Shown one piece after another: positions 44,196 to 55,405 of a DNA stretch of 64,000 nucleotides (the first letter of the stretch is position 1; the number at the start of each line of letters is the position of its first letter). The stretch covers positions 28,754,107 through 28,818,106 of the forward strand of contig CM055094.1 in assembly GCA_029204225.1 (NCBI GenBank), written 5' to 3'. The stretch is from Diphasiastrum complanatum (Eukaryota; Streptophyta; Lycopodiopsida; Lycopodiales; Lycopodiaceae). The position numbers and the translations under genes were made by a program. The notes beneath the pieces are model-generated. The model ran no database searches and was not told the origin of the DNA. It saw nothing but the letters and a program-made list of their open reading frames with translations.

Positions 44196-45724
44196 ACAAT
44201 TAGGACGTATCTACATGGACAAGAAGAACGATCCCTTGCACGACTATATAAGCATAGTGCTTCATGGCTTGAATGTATCTTAATACTCTCAGTAGAGCTT
44301 TCCAGTGAGGTATGTCGGGATTCGACATAAATTGTGATAGTGTGCTAACTGTAAAGGCAAGATCGGGTCGAGTGCATACCATGGCATACATGATCGATCC
44401 GATTATCGACTGATAGGGGTTTCAGTCATCGGGCAGCATATCTCCTTCAACAATTTGAATCCTGGATCCACAGACGAGTATGTCGACTTGAAGGCTTCCA
44501 TGTCATACCTGTGAAGTACACTGGTTAGATACAATTCTTGGCTTATCGCGATCCTTATGTTTTCTTTGTCTCTAGTTATCTCGATCTCGAGGAGGTAATG
44601 CACTAGGCCCGAATCGGTCATTTCGAATTCCTTCGATAATAGAGACTTTGTCTCTTGTAGGAATTGATTCGAATTGTTGATGATCAGAGAGTCGTCAACG
44701 TTTAGAGCTATTATGACATAGTTTGGGCCTCTATGTTTGAGATAAACATTAAAGTCAACAAAATTTTGAACGAAGTCATGCTGCAACAAGAATCGATTGA
44801 TTCTATCAAACCAGGCCCTTGGAGCTTGCTTTACCCCATAGAGAGCTATCTGCAGGTTACATACCTTATGTTCTTGGCCCTAAAGGACGTAACCTTCGAG
44901 TTGATAGATATAGATGTCTTCTTGTATATATTTGTTCAGAAAAGTTGTCTGAACATCCATCTGGTGAACTTACATATCTTTGGCAGCTGCGATAGCAAGT
45001 AATAATCGAATTGACTGAAGTCTTACTACTGGACTAGACGTCTCAGTGTAGTCAATTCCATAACTTTGTTCATATCCTTTTGACGACTAGTCGAGCTTTC
45101 CATTTGGTTGTCGAACCATCTGGATTGAGCTTCAACTTGAAGATCCACTTAGTGTTGATAATATTTGCATCAAGAGGAACTTTGACAAGATGCTAAGTCA
45201 TGTTCTTCATTAATAAATTATACTCAACATTCATGGCAGTGCACCAGTTGTTTGCATTCGAGCTTGACAGTGCTTCTGCTACTGAGGCAGGTTCATCATA
45301 ACTGATGAATGTTTGAGGGATATAACGATGAGGCTCTTGTCGATGTCGAGCAGACCTTCGAATAATAGTCGGTTGTTGAGATGATGATTCTCCTTGTTCT
45401 GTGACATGGGTATTTTTTATTGTTGTCGGAACACCAAAGCTTGTCAATGGTGATGGGAGTCGTTGGAACAAACTCTTGCATTGGCTACTTTTGCTTGAAG
45501 TCGTAAAATCTATCTTCGAGGAAGACGATGTCTCGACTGTCGGCTCGATTCGACATCGTAGATTTGATAGGCTTTGTGTGATGTCGAGTATCTGATAGGC
45601 TTTGTGTGATGTCGAATATCCGATGAAAATACTTCTGCAACTAACAAGATCAAGCTTCTTTCTTAGGTCGAATGGAATCTGCACATAGCAAAGACAGCCA
45701 AACACTCGGAGGTGCTTTTAGCTT
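44196..45724 (-). pseudogene. Copia pol fragment A: integrase tail, RT, RNase H
   Basis: Read right to left: VFGCLCYVQIPFDLRKKLDL and SIFIGYSTSHKAYQILD (integrase end), a Ser-rich linker with RRSARHRQEPHRYIP, the RT start SSSNANNWCTAMNVEYN, a decayed stretch, RT with ALNVDDSLI (Asn for the usual Tyr of YVDD), MTDSGLVHYLLEIEI, then CTRPDLAFTVSTLSQFM and HWKALLRVLRYI. It lacks both LTRs. The right end joins copia fragment B near 45724 and the left end joins the Ty3 gag. Confidence 0.88.
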
Positions 45725-46214
45725 CCAATGCTCCTCACTAGGATCTTGCATGAATTGACTCAATCTTCCAATACAATAGCTTGGATCTGGTCTAGTAATG
45801 GTTAGATAGATGAGTGAACCAACTAGCTTCCTATATAGAGTAATGTCCTCGAAGGATCTTTCACTACCTCTTATAGTTAGCTTTACATGAGACTCCATTG
45901 GTGTATCACTAGCTTTTGCATCTACCATATGAAATCTTTATAGAAAAGAATTAGCATACTTCTCTTGACAAGTGAAAGTAGTTTGAGAAGATCTAATGAC
46001 TTCTATTCCCAAAATGTAATGCAAGTTACCAAGATCATGCACCATAGACTCCTTCTTAAGATCACTCTTGATATCTTCCACATCTTGATTGTCTCCACCA
46101 CTCAAGATGATATCATCCACATAGATTAGCAAGATGGTAACATCATTTCCAACAAACCTATAATAGAGTGAATGATCATACTCACTCATAACAAAGCCTT
46201 GAGAGAGTAAAAAG
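45725..46214 (-). pseudogene. Copia pol fragment B, RT palm to RNase H start
   Basis: MSEYDHSLYYRF, LLIYVDDIILSGGDNQDV with an intact YVDD, LGNLHYILGIEVIRS, then TPMESHVKLT, LVGSLIYLTITRPD and RLSQFMQDPSEEHWK. One stop near 45937. At the next codon after HWK the sequence becomes copia fragment A, so RNase H is missing. Upstream it continues beyond the inserted small LTR element at 48158. Confidence 0.88.
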
Positions 46215-47134
46215 TGTTAGATTCTTTATCCTTAGCCTTAAACAAATCATTCAAGTAATGAGCATCCTGAAAAACCGAAGGCCAACTTCATATTTTCGAA
46301 CCTTCACATTTTTCTTCTTTTACCTTAAAACACTTTATTAGGCATGTTCGCCCTTTTCGCTCCTTAGCGAAAAATGCGACACACTGGCCAAGTGGCCAGA
46401 ATGCCTTAGAAATCATTTTTAGACACCTTCGCCTTTTTCGTTGTCTTCAAAATCTAAGGCACCTTTGCCTTCTTCACTACCTTCAGTGTAAAGCACTTTT
46501 TTGGCTTTTTCACCTTTGTTGCCTTCTTCGTTGCCTAGAATCTAAAGGCACCTTAGGAGTTACATACCTTTAGTGTAAGGGCACCTTCAAGAATTGCATA
46601 CCTTCAGTCTAAAGGCCCCTTCAGGTTTTTCAACTTTTTCGCATTTTGCTACATTGGCTGACCGATGTCACCAACTTATCAGCAACCCTAAAACATCTGG
46701 AGAACCAAATATCCCAAAGGCGGTTGCCGGTTACCAACTTTGTACATATGCAAAGACTGGCATAAATAGCATTAAAGGCTTGTAAGATATTTTGTTCCTC
46801 GACACTTGTAAATCTATATATTAGCTTATTCAAGCTATGTAAGCGCTAAGTTTTGAATTGAGTTAATTGAATTTCTCTTTGAATCAGAGTTTTATCTGTA
46901 GCCAGCGATATCACGCTCAGCAAGCTGAAGTTATTACTTCAAGCTATTGTACTCACTGTTGATATTTATCAGAGTGCAATTTTTGTCTCACTACTATGTC
47001 GTTCATTTGCGCATTCTGTATGAATTCTTCTACTTGAATAATTCTGCTACTAACTCTTGTGTTTCCGTTCCTACATGCTGCGCTCCAATCTCGAGCTTCC
47101 GCTGCCGCTCACGTCCACACGCGATTTTACGACA
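46215..47134 (+). repeat. Left LTR of the small element
   Basis: 920 bp, TGTTAG...CGACA. It contains a dozen CTTCGCC/CTTTTTCGC and GGCACCTT repeats in its first half (about 46345-46630). Confidence 0.9.
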
Positions 47135-47147
47135 TGGTATCAGAGCA
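47135..47147 (+). promoter_or_regulatory. Primer binding site of the small element
   Basis: TGGTATCAGAGCA directly after the left LTR; iMet type. Confidence 0.85.
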
Positions 47148-47282
47148 GGCATTTCAGTAATCTGCATTTCTACTACGGATTATCAGTCTTGTTTCTATCA
47201 AGACTTCTTTCTAGCAAATGCGCATCCAACAGTATTCCGACAGTCATTGTTTCTACCAACGAAAATCTGCGTTAAGGATGAG

Positions 47283-48152
47283 TGTTAGATTCTTTATGCT
47301 TAGTCTTAAACAAATCATTTAAGTAATGAGCATCCTGAAAAATCGAAGGCTAACTTTATATTTTCGGACCTTTACATGTTTCTTCTTTTACCTTAAAACA
47401 ATTTTTTAGGCACCTTCGTCCTTTTCGCTCCTTAGCAAAAAATGAGACACACTGGCACCTTCGTCTTTTTCACTTTTTTCGCTGCCTTTAAATCTAAGGC
47501 ACCTTCGCCTTCTTCACTGCCTTCAGTGTAAGGCAATTTTTCGTCTTTTTTTCCTTCTTTGCTGCCTTGAATATAAAGGCGCCTTAGGGATTTACATACC
47601 TTTAGTGTAAAGGCATCTTCAAGAGTTGCATACCTTCAGTCTAAAGGCACCTTCGTGTTTTTTTTGGCTTTTTCGCGTTTTGCTACATTGGCTGACCGAT
47701 GTCGCCAACTTATCAGCAACCCTAAAACAGCTGGAGAACCAAATATCCCAAAGGTGGTTGGCGGTTACCAACTTTGTACATATGCAAAGACTGGCATAAA
47801 TAGCATTAAAGGCTTGTAAGATATTTTGTTCCTCGACACTTGTAAATCTATATATTAGCTTTTGTTAGCTATGTAAGCATTAAGTTTTGAATTGAGTTAA
47901 TTGAATTTCTCTTTCAATCAGAGTTTTATCTGTAGCCAGCGTTATCACGCTCAGCAAGCTGAAGTTATTACTTCAAGCTATTGTACTCATTGTTGATATT
48001 TGTCAGAGTGCAATTTTTTTCATTTTTGCATTCTGTATGAATTCTTCTACTGGAATAATTCTGCTACTAACTGTCGCGTTTTTGTTCCTACACGTCGCGC
48101 TCCAATCCTCGAGCTTCTGTTGCCGCTCATGCCCACACGCGATTTCACGACA
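47283..48152 (+). repeat. Right LTR of the small element
   Basis: 870 bp, the same ends as the left LTR, with visible divergence and about 50 bp net shorter. Confidence 0.9.
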
Positions 48153-48157
48153 AAAAG

Positions 48158-48389
48158 GTGTTAAACTTACCTACCACCTCCTTGGTGCTTGCTTAAGGCC
48201 ATACAAACTCTTCTGTAGTAGACACACATGATTTGGCTTTGTTGATGAAATGTAGCTCTTGGGTTGCTCCATATACACTTCCTCCTCAAGACAAGAATGC
48301 ATTTGTAATGTCCATTTGCCATAGATCCCATCCATAAAGTGTAGCAAGTGAGATGATGACTCAAATGCTTACCATCTTTGCCACGGGTG
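48158..48389 (-). pseudogene. Copia pol fragment B, RT fingers
   Basis: Minus strand: [40 protein letters not shown] and [16 protein letters not shown], which lead directly into fragment B at 46214 once the small element is removed. Two stops (after VSI and within AFLS). Its 5' side stops exactly at the LTR of the chromovirus at 48390, so the chromovirus inserted into this copia. Confidence 0.85.
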
Positions 48390-48921
48390 CTTTTACAAGT
48401 AGAGGTGAGGAAGTCCTCCAAATCCAAGGTAGAGCCTCCAAATGTCCTCCAAGCAACCTACAAGCTCCAAGATGCTCTCCAAATCCAACCTAGGATGCCT
48501 CCACCTACAAGTAAGGATCTGCAAGCCTCCAAGGATCTCTCCTCCACCTGTGTCCCTACTCTTAAACACAAAGATAGATAACAAACTGGCCTCAAGTATT
48601 CACCACCCAACCATAGCTAGATCCAAGCTCCAAGCATGACCTATCTAGCACCCCCTTGCTAACCATAAACAAATCACAAGCATACCACAACAGAGTATAG
48701 CATACTCAAGATCCAAATCCTACTTATGTCCAATACCATAAACAAGATCCAAATCCTAAGCATAGTACACACAAGAAAGTACTCTACACACTAGTAGCAA
48801 CACTAGAGCATAAGCAAAGCAAGCAAGAGAGATCTCCCCTCCCCCCAATGGGTGCCCTACTACCCTCATATAGATGGCCCATGGACCCCTCCAGTGTACT
48901 ATGGAGTTCCATGCCCATCCA

Positions 48922-49019
<98 letters not shown>

Positions 49020-49517
49020 CCTAGGGGAGTTAAAGAACCTCCAAGAACCTCCATAGGCTTATGGAAAGTCAAGAGACTCCTTCCATAACCTATGACTCTT
49101 TGAATGCCTTTCTTGTGGGAGTTGGAAACTCATTTGACCCATTGGAAGTGTGCCTTCCTACTAGGTCCCAATGCCCAAGTTGTGCATGTATACTTTGGTC
49201 CTAGACCATTAAAGTGATATGGTTCAAGGTTGAGGCCCAAGGTTTAGAAAAATAGTCATCCAATGACTTTCTAACACCTCTCTAGGTTCCATACCTCCAT
49301 CCAAGGCATAGACACCTACCTGTCCTTAACCAAGGACACTAGTACCTTAATCTAAGACACCTACCCTTAATCCTAAGGGTACCCCTTAGCCAAGGGTCAC
49401 GTGACTCCATACCTCCGACCAAGGTATAGTCACTTGTCTGGCCTTATCCAAAGGCACATATCCTTAATCCTAAGGGTAACTCTTATCCAAGGGTAACTTG
49501 CCATTTATCCCCCAACA
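48390..49517 (-). repeat. 3' LTR of the chromovirus (right edge approximate)
   Basis: The left edge is fixed by the match CTTTTACAAGTAG with the other LTR (59684). The right edge is placed at TGTTGGGGGATAAATGG on the minus strand, but no clear polypurine tract precedes it. It contains a large compound microsatellite. Confidence 0.8.
48923..49017. repeat. Compound (TG)n(AG)n microsatellite in the LTR
   Basis: About 21 TG units then about 26 AG units (one GATAGA interruption). The other LTR has only about five GA units at the same point (60210-60220), so the tract grew or shrank after insertion. Confidence 0.97.
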
Positions 49518-49552
49518 CTAAATGGACCAATAGAGGTCTAAAGTACTGCTAG

Positions 49553-49980
49553 TTACATAGGTATGTAACATTCCTTCCCCTTAAACTTAAATTTTTTCTT
49601 GTAGTCCGAAAAATTTGAAAAATTCTTCTGAAGAGCAACCTCCTTTTTCCAGGTATCATCCTCTTCTGATTTGCCCCTCCACCTGACCAAAAATTCTCGA
49701 AGCACTCTACTTCATAGAGTCCTCTTCCGGCTATTAACAATCGCCTCGGGTTCAGGTGGTCCACTCACAGACTCATCACAAAGAAGTTCCACTAGATCTT
49801 CCACAGGGACCAGGGTCTCCCCAACCCCCAACGAGGGATTCAACTTACTAACGTGGAAAACAGGATGAATTCCAACGTTAGCTGGAAGGTCTAGTTTGTA
49901 TGTGATCTTGTTTATCACTTGGAAAACCGCAATACCTAGGTGCCAACTTTGCACATTTAATAGTTTTCAAGCCCCTAGAG
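49553..49980 (-). pseudogene. Integrase C-terminus and chromodomain
   Basis: KITYKLDLPANVGIHPVFHV and SKLNPSLG are the GPY/F-like end of chromovirus integrase. After a TGA (RKRTL*SRV) the same frame reads EFLVRWRGKSEEDDTW and KNFSNFSDYKKKF, a chromodomain, which in these elements directs insertion to particular chromatin marks. The frame ends PM before TAA at 49553. The aromatic cage positions that I can judge are Phe, Trp and Trp. Confidence 0.85.
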
Positions 49981-49994
49981 TGACTAGGGACTCT

Positions 49995-50399
49995 CTAAAA
50001 CACCCAGTCATTGACCATGAGTACCTTGTGCTTCCGAGATAGATTAGCATAGTGCCTTGACCTGTCTTGGGCACTTCTTATGCTATCTTTAGCCAACTGT
50101 AATATTTCTTGCATATCCGCAAGGAAATCAGCTACGGCTTGCACCCATAGGTTTTTCATGCCAACACTAATTGGTGATCGAGGTTGAAAACCATACATAA
50201 GCATCAAAGGGCTTAATCCGGTCGCTGAATGTTTTGCACTGTTATATACAAATTCCACCATTGGAAGGTACTGTTCCCAATCAGACTGTCGATGGCCCAC
50301 ATATGCTCGAAGCATATCCTCCATCGTCTGATTGGTCCTTTTCGTTTGACCGTCTGATTGCAGATGATATGTATAACTCATACTTAAAGTTGTTTCCAT
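49995..50399 (-). pseudogene. Chromovirus integrase core, C-terminal half
   Basis: SYTYHLQSDGQTKRTNQTME is the region of the third catalytic residue: family members have GQTERVNQ, so Glu is Lys here (GAA to AAA). It continues with MLRAYVGHRQSDWEQYLPMV and a typical QEILQLAKDSIRSAQDR. A frameshift near 50400 separates it from the preceding half. Confidence 0.88.
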
Positions 50400-50938
50400 T
50401 TTTCAAATACTGCTTGCCAAAAATTCCTAGTGAATTTTGGGTCACGGTCACTGACAATATCTCAAGGCAGCCGGTATAGTCGAAAAAGCTTCTCAACAAA
50501 TAGTTGAGCAAGTTGTGAAGCTTTAAAAGTAGTTTTCGTTGGAATAAATTGAGCAAACTTCGTAAGTAGCTCAACCCATCTAGCTTGCCTCCCCTTTAAA
50601 TCTGTAGCATCACAGAAATATCGAAGAGTCTGATGATCCGTCAAAATTTCAAATCTGGCTTCATACAAATAATGTCACCAAATTTTCAAGAAATGAACAA
50701 TTGCAAACAGTTCCAGCTTCTCATAGGTACAATACCTAGACTGAGCAGTATTGAGTTTCTTGCTTTCATAAGCCACAAGATGTCCACCCTGCAGCAAAAC
50801 AACTCCAATACCATAATCACTAGCATTGGTCCTAACCACAAAAGTCTTATTGGAATCGCCAATTATTAGTATTGGCGCCGAAGTGACACTTTTCTTAAGC
50901 AACTCAAAACAAATATTCATATCCTCCGTCCACACCAC
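50400..50938 (-). pseudogene. RNase H fused in frame to integrase by internal deletion
   Basis: RNase H text (RTNASDYGIGVVLLQGGH, EILTDHQTLRYFCDA, KGRQARW) runs without a break into VELLTKFAQFIPTKTTFK, SQLAQLFVEKL, which is integrase core. The end of RNase H, the zinc domain and the first catalytic Asp, all present in copy A at 1.5-2.1 kb, are missing. A TGA (for CGA) then precedes DIVSDRDPKFTRNFW with the second catalytic Asp. RNase H has the same Asp-to-Asn change as copy A. Confidence 0.88.
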
Positions 50939-51038
50939 TAGTGGACTCTTAGCCCTCCGGCTTAGCTTTTTATAGTTTTTGCACTCTCTTTTGAAATCAT
51001 GGATAGGATCTAGTCGGTTTCTCTATTAAAGACATTTT

Positions 51039-51720
51039 TCAAAGAGGCTTCAAGGCCTGGGTAAGGGAAAATGGCAATCGAACAAATTGGGAAAGACGCC
51101 GACGGAAAAATCCTACAAACCCCAAGAAAGACTTGATTTCTCGAATTGTGGTGAGAATAGGCCAATCAATAATCAGCCTCAATCTCCACTCCCCGTTCGA
51201 AAATCTTATGCCCCAAGTAGGACAATTCCTTAGCAAAAAAGTCACACTTAGACTCCTTGGCAAAGAGCTTTTCCCTTCTTAGGATGTCCAAGACAATCCT
51301 AAGATGCTCTTTATGTTCCGCCAAAGTCTTACTGAACACTAGGATATCATCTAAGAATACCACTACGAATCTTCCCAAATATGGCCTGAACAAATTGTTC
51401 ATCATCTGTTGGAAAGTTGCCAGTGCATTGGTCAAACCAAAAGGCAACACCAAAAATTCATAGTGACCAAAGCGAGTTCGAAACCCGGTTTTTGGTATAT
51501 CTTCTGCCTTAATGCGTATCTGATGGTAGCCCAATCTTAGATCTATCTTGGTAAAGTACCCAGCACCACCAAGATAGTTTATTAGATCATCCATCTGTGG
51601 CAGTGGATATCTATTCTTAACGGTTACCTTGTTCAATTTCTTATAATCGACGCAAAACCTTATAGTCTCATCCTTCTTGGCAACCAGAACCATTGGTGAT
51701 GCCCAAGCTGTACCCACCAC
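51039..51720 (-). pseudogene. Chromovirus reverse transcriptase
   Basis: [69 protein letters not shown] and the catalytic [11 protein letters not shown] form an unbroken RT of 184 codons (51720-51166). It then shifts frame into WPILTTIREIKSFLGFVGFF. A small deletion near 51180 removes the text before IDWPIL that copy A retains. The intact codons here show which bases mutated in copy A (GAA to TAA and a missing base). Confidence 0.92.
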
Positions 51721-51888
51721 TTTTTCAGGTAATCATGTCAATGCCTACTTACCTCAGCCTCTGCTGATGCACTCATCCTATAAGGATGCTATGCGATTGG
51801 AATTGCTCCAGGTATTAGGTCAATTTTATGATCAACTGTCCTTTCTGGTGGTAAACCTACAAGAAGGTCTAAAAAAACATCATTGAAT

Positions 51889-52533
51889 TCATGTGGTGTT
51901 CTCAATGGGTATATTCATGGCATTTATGTTAAGTTCATCATTGCAGCAAATGATATCATTATGAAAACATAAATAAACTTTAAAATCAAAATTCTTCATA
52001 ATAGAATTAAGTTCCTGTTTAGAATGAGGGTTAACATTTTTAGTGTCAACACTTAAACTAGCCTTGATCTTAATTAAAAAATTCTCATGCATAAAAGACA
52101 AAGATTTTTCAACAAAATCAATTCTCAATGACTTGTTCCTATTAAAATGCCATTGTTGCTCGAGAACAATATCTACATTAGCTAATGCAATAGCATGGAA
52201 TTCTAGTTTTTCAGAATAATTTTGAATGTGCAATTCTACATCAGGAACAACAAAATCCATCAAATCGAAATCACTTCACGATGCCATTGTCACACGATAT
52301 TTTTTTCTGGTAGGAAGGTTTAGCGTCTGCACCAACTTTACATTAATAAAGTTATGAGTGGATCCCGTGTCAAAAAGAACATTAACAACTTGATCATTAA
52401 CTTTACCTTTAATGCAAATAAGGTCATTAGGTTCAAAAACTAAAGAACTAAGGAAACAAACATCCATCTCAGTACTTCGAGATAGATTACTTGAGGTTGA
52501 AGCTTGTTTTTTGACGCAATCACGTGCAAGGTG
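51889..52533 (-). pseudogene. Chromovirus aspartic protease
   Basis: NVLFDTGSTHNFINVKLVQT holds the catalytic DTGS of the retroviral-type protease. It is preceded by FEPNDLICIKGKVNDQ and, after a one-codon break (stop near 52276), followed by MDFVVPDVELHIQNYSEKLE, LEQQWHFNRNKSLRIDF and further text toward RT. Just upstream lies HLARDCVKKQASTS, the end of the gag zinc knuckle, cut by the copia insertion. Confidence 0.88.
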
Positions 52534-52807
52534 AGTTAGAATTAAAGTACAATCACTGTGCTACTGTACTATGGGTCCTATCAGTGGATAAGGATCAGTT
52601 GGCCTTGCCACGAGGCAAGTCGACGGGACACGCGTCCCGCCAACGACAACCTGGGTCATGCATGGGTTGCCTGAGTGAACAACTATATGTATAGTGTAAT
52701 TTCGTTTTGAGAAATATAGTTGCTATGTGAGCTTACTGTGGAGAGTGTTTTCTTTCTGTGTTACTGTGTAGCATGATCTGTGTTCCTATGCAAAACAAAT
52801 TCTAAGT
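52534..52807 (+). repeat. 5' LTR, 274 bp, AG...GT ends
   Basis: It starts AGTTAGAATTAAAG and ends AAATTCTAAGT. The ends are fixed by the target duplication and by the PBS that follows at once. Confidence 0.92.
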
Positions 52808-52820
52808 TGGTATTAGAGTC
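52808..52820 (+). promoter_or_regulatory. Primer binding site
   Basis: TGGTATTAGAGTC, two mismatches from TGGTATCAGAGCC. Confidence 0.85.
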
Positions 52821-54073
52821 GTACAAGGAGTGTACACAGTACATCATCGCCATTGAAGAGAGCTTCGGGAGAACTGTCTTCTGAGAGTTCGGGGTTTACG
52901 GCGGGTTGAAGATGGAAGGAGAAACATTGGTGCAGAGAGTTTAACACACAGAAGCTTGGTAAGCTTGAGATTGTGTGAGGATTCACAGACAAGGGTTGTC
53001 GGCTGAATCAAAACTTCAGCAAACGGAATTTTGAAATTCCGAAGCAGGCTATTCGGTGTTTGCAGTCAGTATGCAATCAATCGGACACCGTTTGACAAAC
53101 GGTGTGAAGCTTCAGCTTTCCAGTAGTAGGGCGACCTCAGAGCAATTGATTTGGCCAATCAGAGAGTTGTGAAAATCAAGCCAAATTCAAGGTTGTGAGA
53201 AAAACTTTGGTCTAGGGTTTGGAAGCCAAAAAGCAAAGTTTTCTCTCTATTTTGAACTATTTTTTGAGCTGTAAAAGCACACAGGAGGGCACCCTAGCAG
53301 TGCGAGCCTGATCATGAGTGGCCGTGGACAGCCGCGACTCAAAGAGAGAGAGATTGTTGAAAAATCCTCAGGGGAGCCATAGCTGGAAAACGTAGAAGGA
53401 GGAAGAGCCCGCAGGCAGATCGCGCACGGTGGAGAGAGGTGGGTTCCTAGCGTTCCGGAGTGAGTAGTGCTTGTAGGCGCGTGGATCAACGCACAAAAGC
53501 ATCTAGGATCGTAGGATGAGTCCCTATGAAGATCAATGATTGAGATCATGCTTTTGGAAAGCAATGTGAGTCTTTGGATCGGAATAAGCCATTAGATGGC
53601 AAGTCAAGGGGCTGTGAAAGTTTGAAGGGCAATTGGGCCTTCAATTTCATTAAAAAATTTCATACTGAAATGGGAGTTGGGTCCCTTCACAAGTGAAGAG
53701 TGAAGTTTCTTCAAGGTAAAGAAACAGTTCAAAAACAAAGCTCGTTTTGACCCAAACGAAAGGCTATAATTTGCAAACGAAGGGCACCTGGACTGTACCT
53801 GCAAGTACGGTACAACAAAATAGAGTGATTGCAATGGAGAAAGTGTTCCGAGTGCGCCATAAGTGATTTCACCATTCTACTAGGCACGAAGTTGGGAGTT
53901 GACGACTGAGTGCATTTCGGAAGGCGACGCCGATTTGGCTTTCAAATTGGTGGAAAAGCGACGAGTGGCCTAGTAAGGGAAAAAGTGCAGGTCATTATTT
54001 TCAACTTTTGACATCACTGTTGGCCTCGGCATACTGTTTTTAGCCTACGACAAAAGTTTCAAGCAGTTTTGCG
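52821..54073 (+). other. Copia leader, 1.25 kb
   Basis: Non-coding stretch between PBS and gag ATG. Long for a copia leader. The minus-strand open frames (53564-53247, 53834-53604) show no domain. Confidence 0.6.
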
Positions 54074-54643
54074 ATGGCAAACATGGGAGAGTCCATTTTG
54101 AGTGAAAGTAACAAATTGGACGGGATTTCCAACTATGCAGTGTGGAAATTCAAAATGAAAAACTTACTGATGGAGAAAGACGTGTGGGAAGTCGTCACAA
54201 GTGATGAGAGAAGGCCGCCAAATGAAGCGGATATCAAAGTGTTCGACAAAAATATGAGGAAAGGTTTGACCTTCATTAACTTGTCAATGAAGGATCACAT
54301 CATTATCCACATATGTGATGCTGTAACACCTAGACAGACATGGGATGTGCTAAAGGAGCAGTTCGAGATGTCAAATCCGTCAAGAATCATGTTTCTGAAG
54401 TCAAAGTTGAATAGTGCCCACATGGAGCAAGGAGAACACATTTAGATGTACATGACCAGAATCAAGACAATGAGGGATGAACTGCATTCTATTGGTGAGC
54501 GCATATGTGATGTGGAGCTGGTGCACAATGCATTGTGCGGCATTGCAGAAACCTATCAGATGTTTGTGAGCGGAATAGCATCAAGAGAAAGGTTGCCAAC
54601 CTTTGACGAGCTCATAGGAATCTTGATGCAAGAAGAGCAATGA
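54074..54643 (+). pseudogene. Copia gag
   Basis: The ATG at 54074 opens gag with SNKLDGISNYAVWKFKMKNL, VWEVVTSDERRPPNE, TWDVLKEQFEMSNPSRIMFL, typical of plant copia gag. A TAG at 54443-54445 replaces a probable CAG (GEHI*MYMTRIK); the frame continues to 54643. Gag builds the cytoplasmic particle. Confidence 0.92.
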
Positions 54644-54649
54644 CGAGAA

Positions 54650-55405
54650 ATGGTGAAAGCTAGACGTCAAAATACTGACGATCAGGCACTTGCGACACGC
54701 CAAAAACAAGGCAAGGGCAAGGGCAAGAAGAAGTCTAAGCAGCGATTTGCCAAGTCTCAGGAGGATGAGGGATCTTCTAGTAAGACCAAAAAGAAAGGCA
54801 AGTGCTTCCATTGTGGTAAAAAGGGCCATTGGAAAAGTGAATGTCGCAAATTCTTGGCAGAACAAGGCAAGGGGAAACCAAAGCAAACAGGTAACCTTGT
54901 CGATGAGGGTGAGATTGAAGACTCTAGCATCTTCATATCTGCATTGTCATCTAATCAAGATGATCAAGCGTGGTATATTGACTCGGGAGCCACAAGACAC
55001 ATGACATGTAACAAGAATTGGTTTAGTAGCATGAAAGTGTTGGATAATGGAACGTCCATTTCACAGGCAAATGGCGAGGTGTGCAAGATCAAGGGGATAG
55101 GCACTGTTTCAATCCAACTGCCTGATGAAAAAAGCAGGATGATCAGGGAGGTACTTTATGTACCAAGTTTGAAGAAAAATCTACTTTCTGTTAGAGTCAT
55201 TACTGATCAAAAGTTGAAAGTAGAATTCGCCCATGATCGTTGCTTTGTGAAGGATGTGAACCAAAAGTTCAAAGTTATTGTGGATGGAGTAAGGGAGCCC
55301 AATACAAAATTGTACAGGTTGAATGCTACAATCAAGGGCAACATGGACTTGTATCATCCATTCCATCGCAAACTGAGCTGTGGCATAAGAGGCTTGGTCA
55401 CTTGA
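54650..55405 (+). pseudogene. Copia nucleocapsid and protease
   Basis: After a Lys-rich stretch the knuckle CFHCGKKGHWKSEC is intact, then DEGEIEDSSIFISALSSNQD and the protease AWYIDSGATRHMTCNKNW with its catalytic Asp, EVLYVPSLKKNLLSV. The frame shifts near 55240-55370 into the integrase frame. Confidence 0.92.

Larger units (their letters stand above)
46215..48152 (+). mobile_element. Small two-LTR element with 148-bp interior (TRIM-like)
   Basis: LTRs 46215-47134 (920 bp) and 47283-48152 (870 bp) start TGTTAGATTCTTTAT and end ACGACA. A PBS follows the first. The interior is only 47135-47282. The flanking 5 bp AAAAG occur on both sides (46210-46214 and 48153-48157), a clean target duplication. 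It lies inside the RT of copia fragment B. With no coding capacity it must have moved using enzymes of another element, or lost its interior after insertion. Confidence 0.9.

Noticed and set aside
46594-46833. Short ORFs on both strands
   Set aside because: They lie inside an LTR and differ between the two LTR copies.
53247-53834. Minus-strand ORFs in the copia leader
   Set aside because: No domain, and absent from related leaders as far as can be read.
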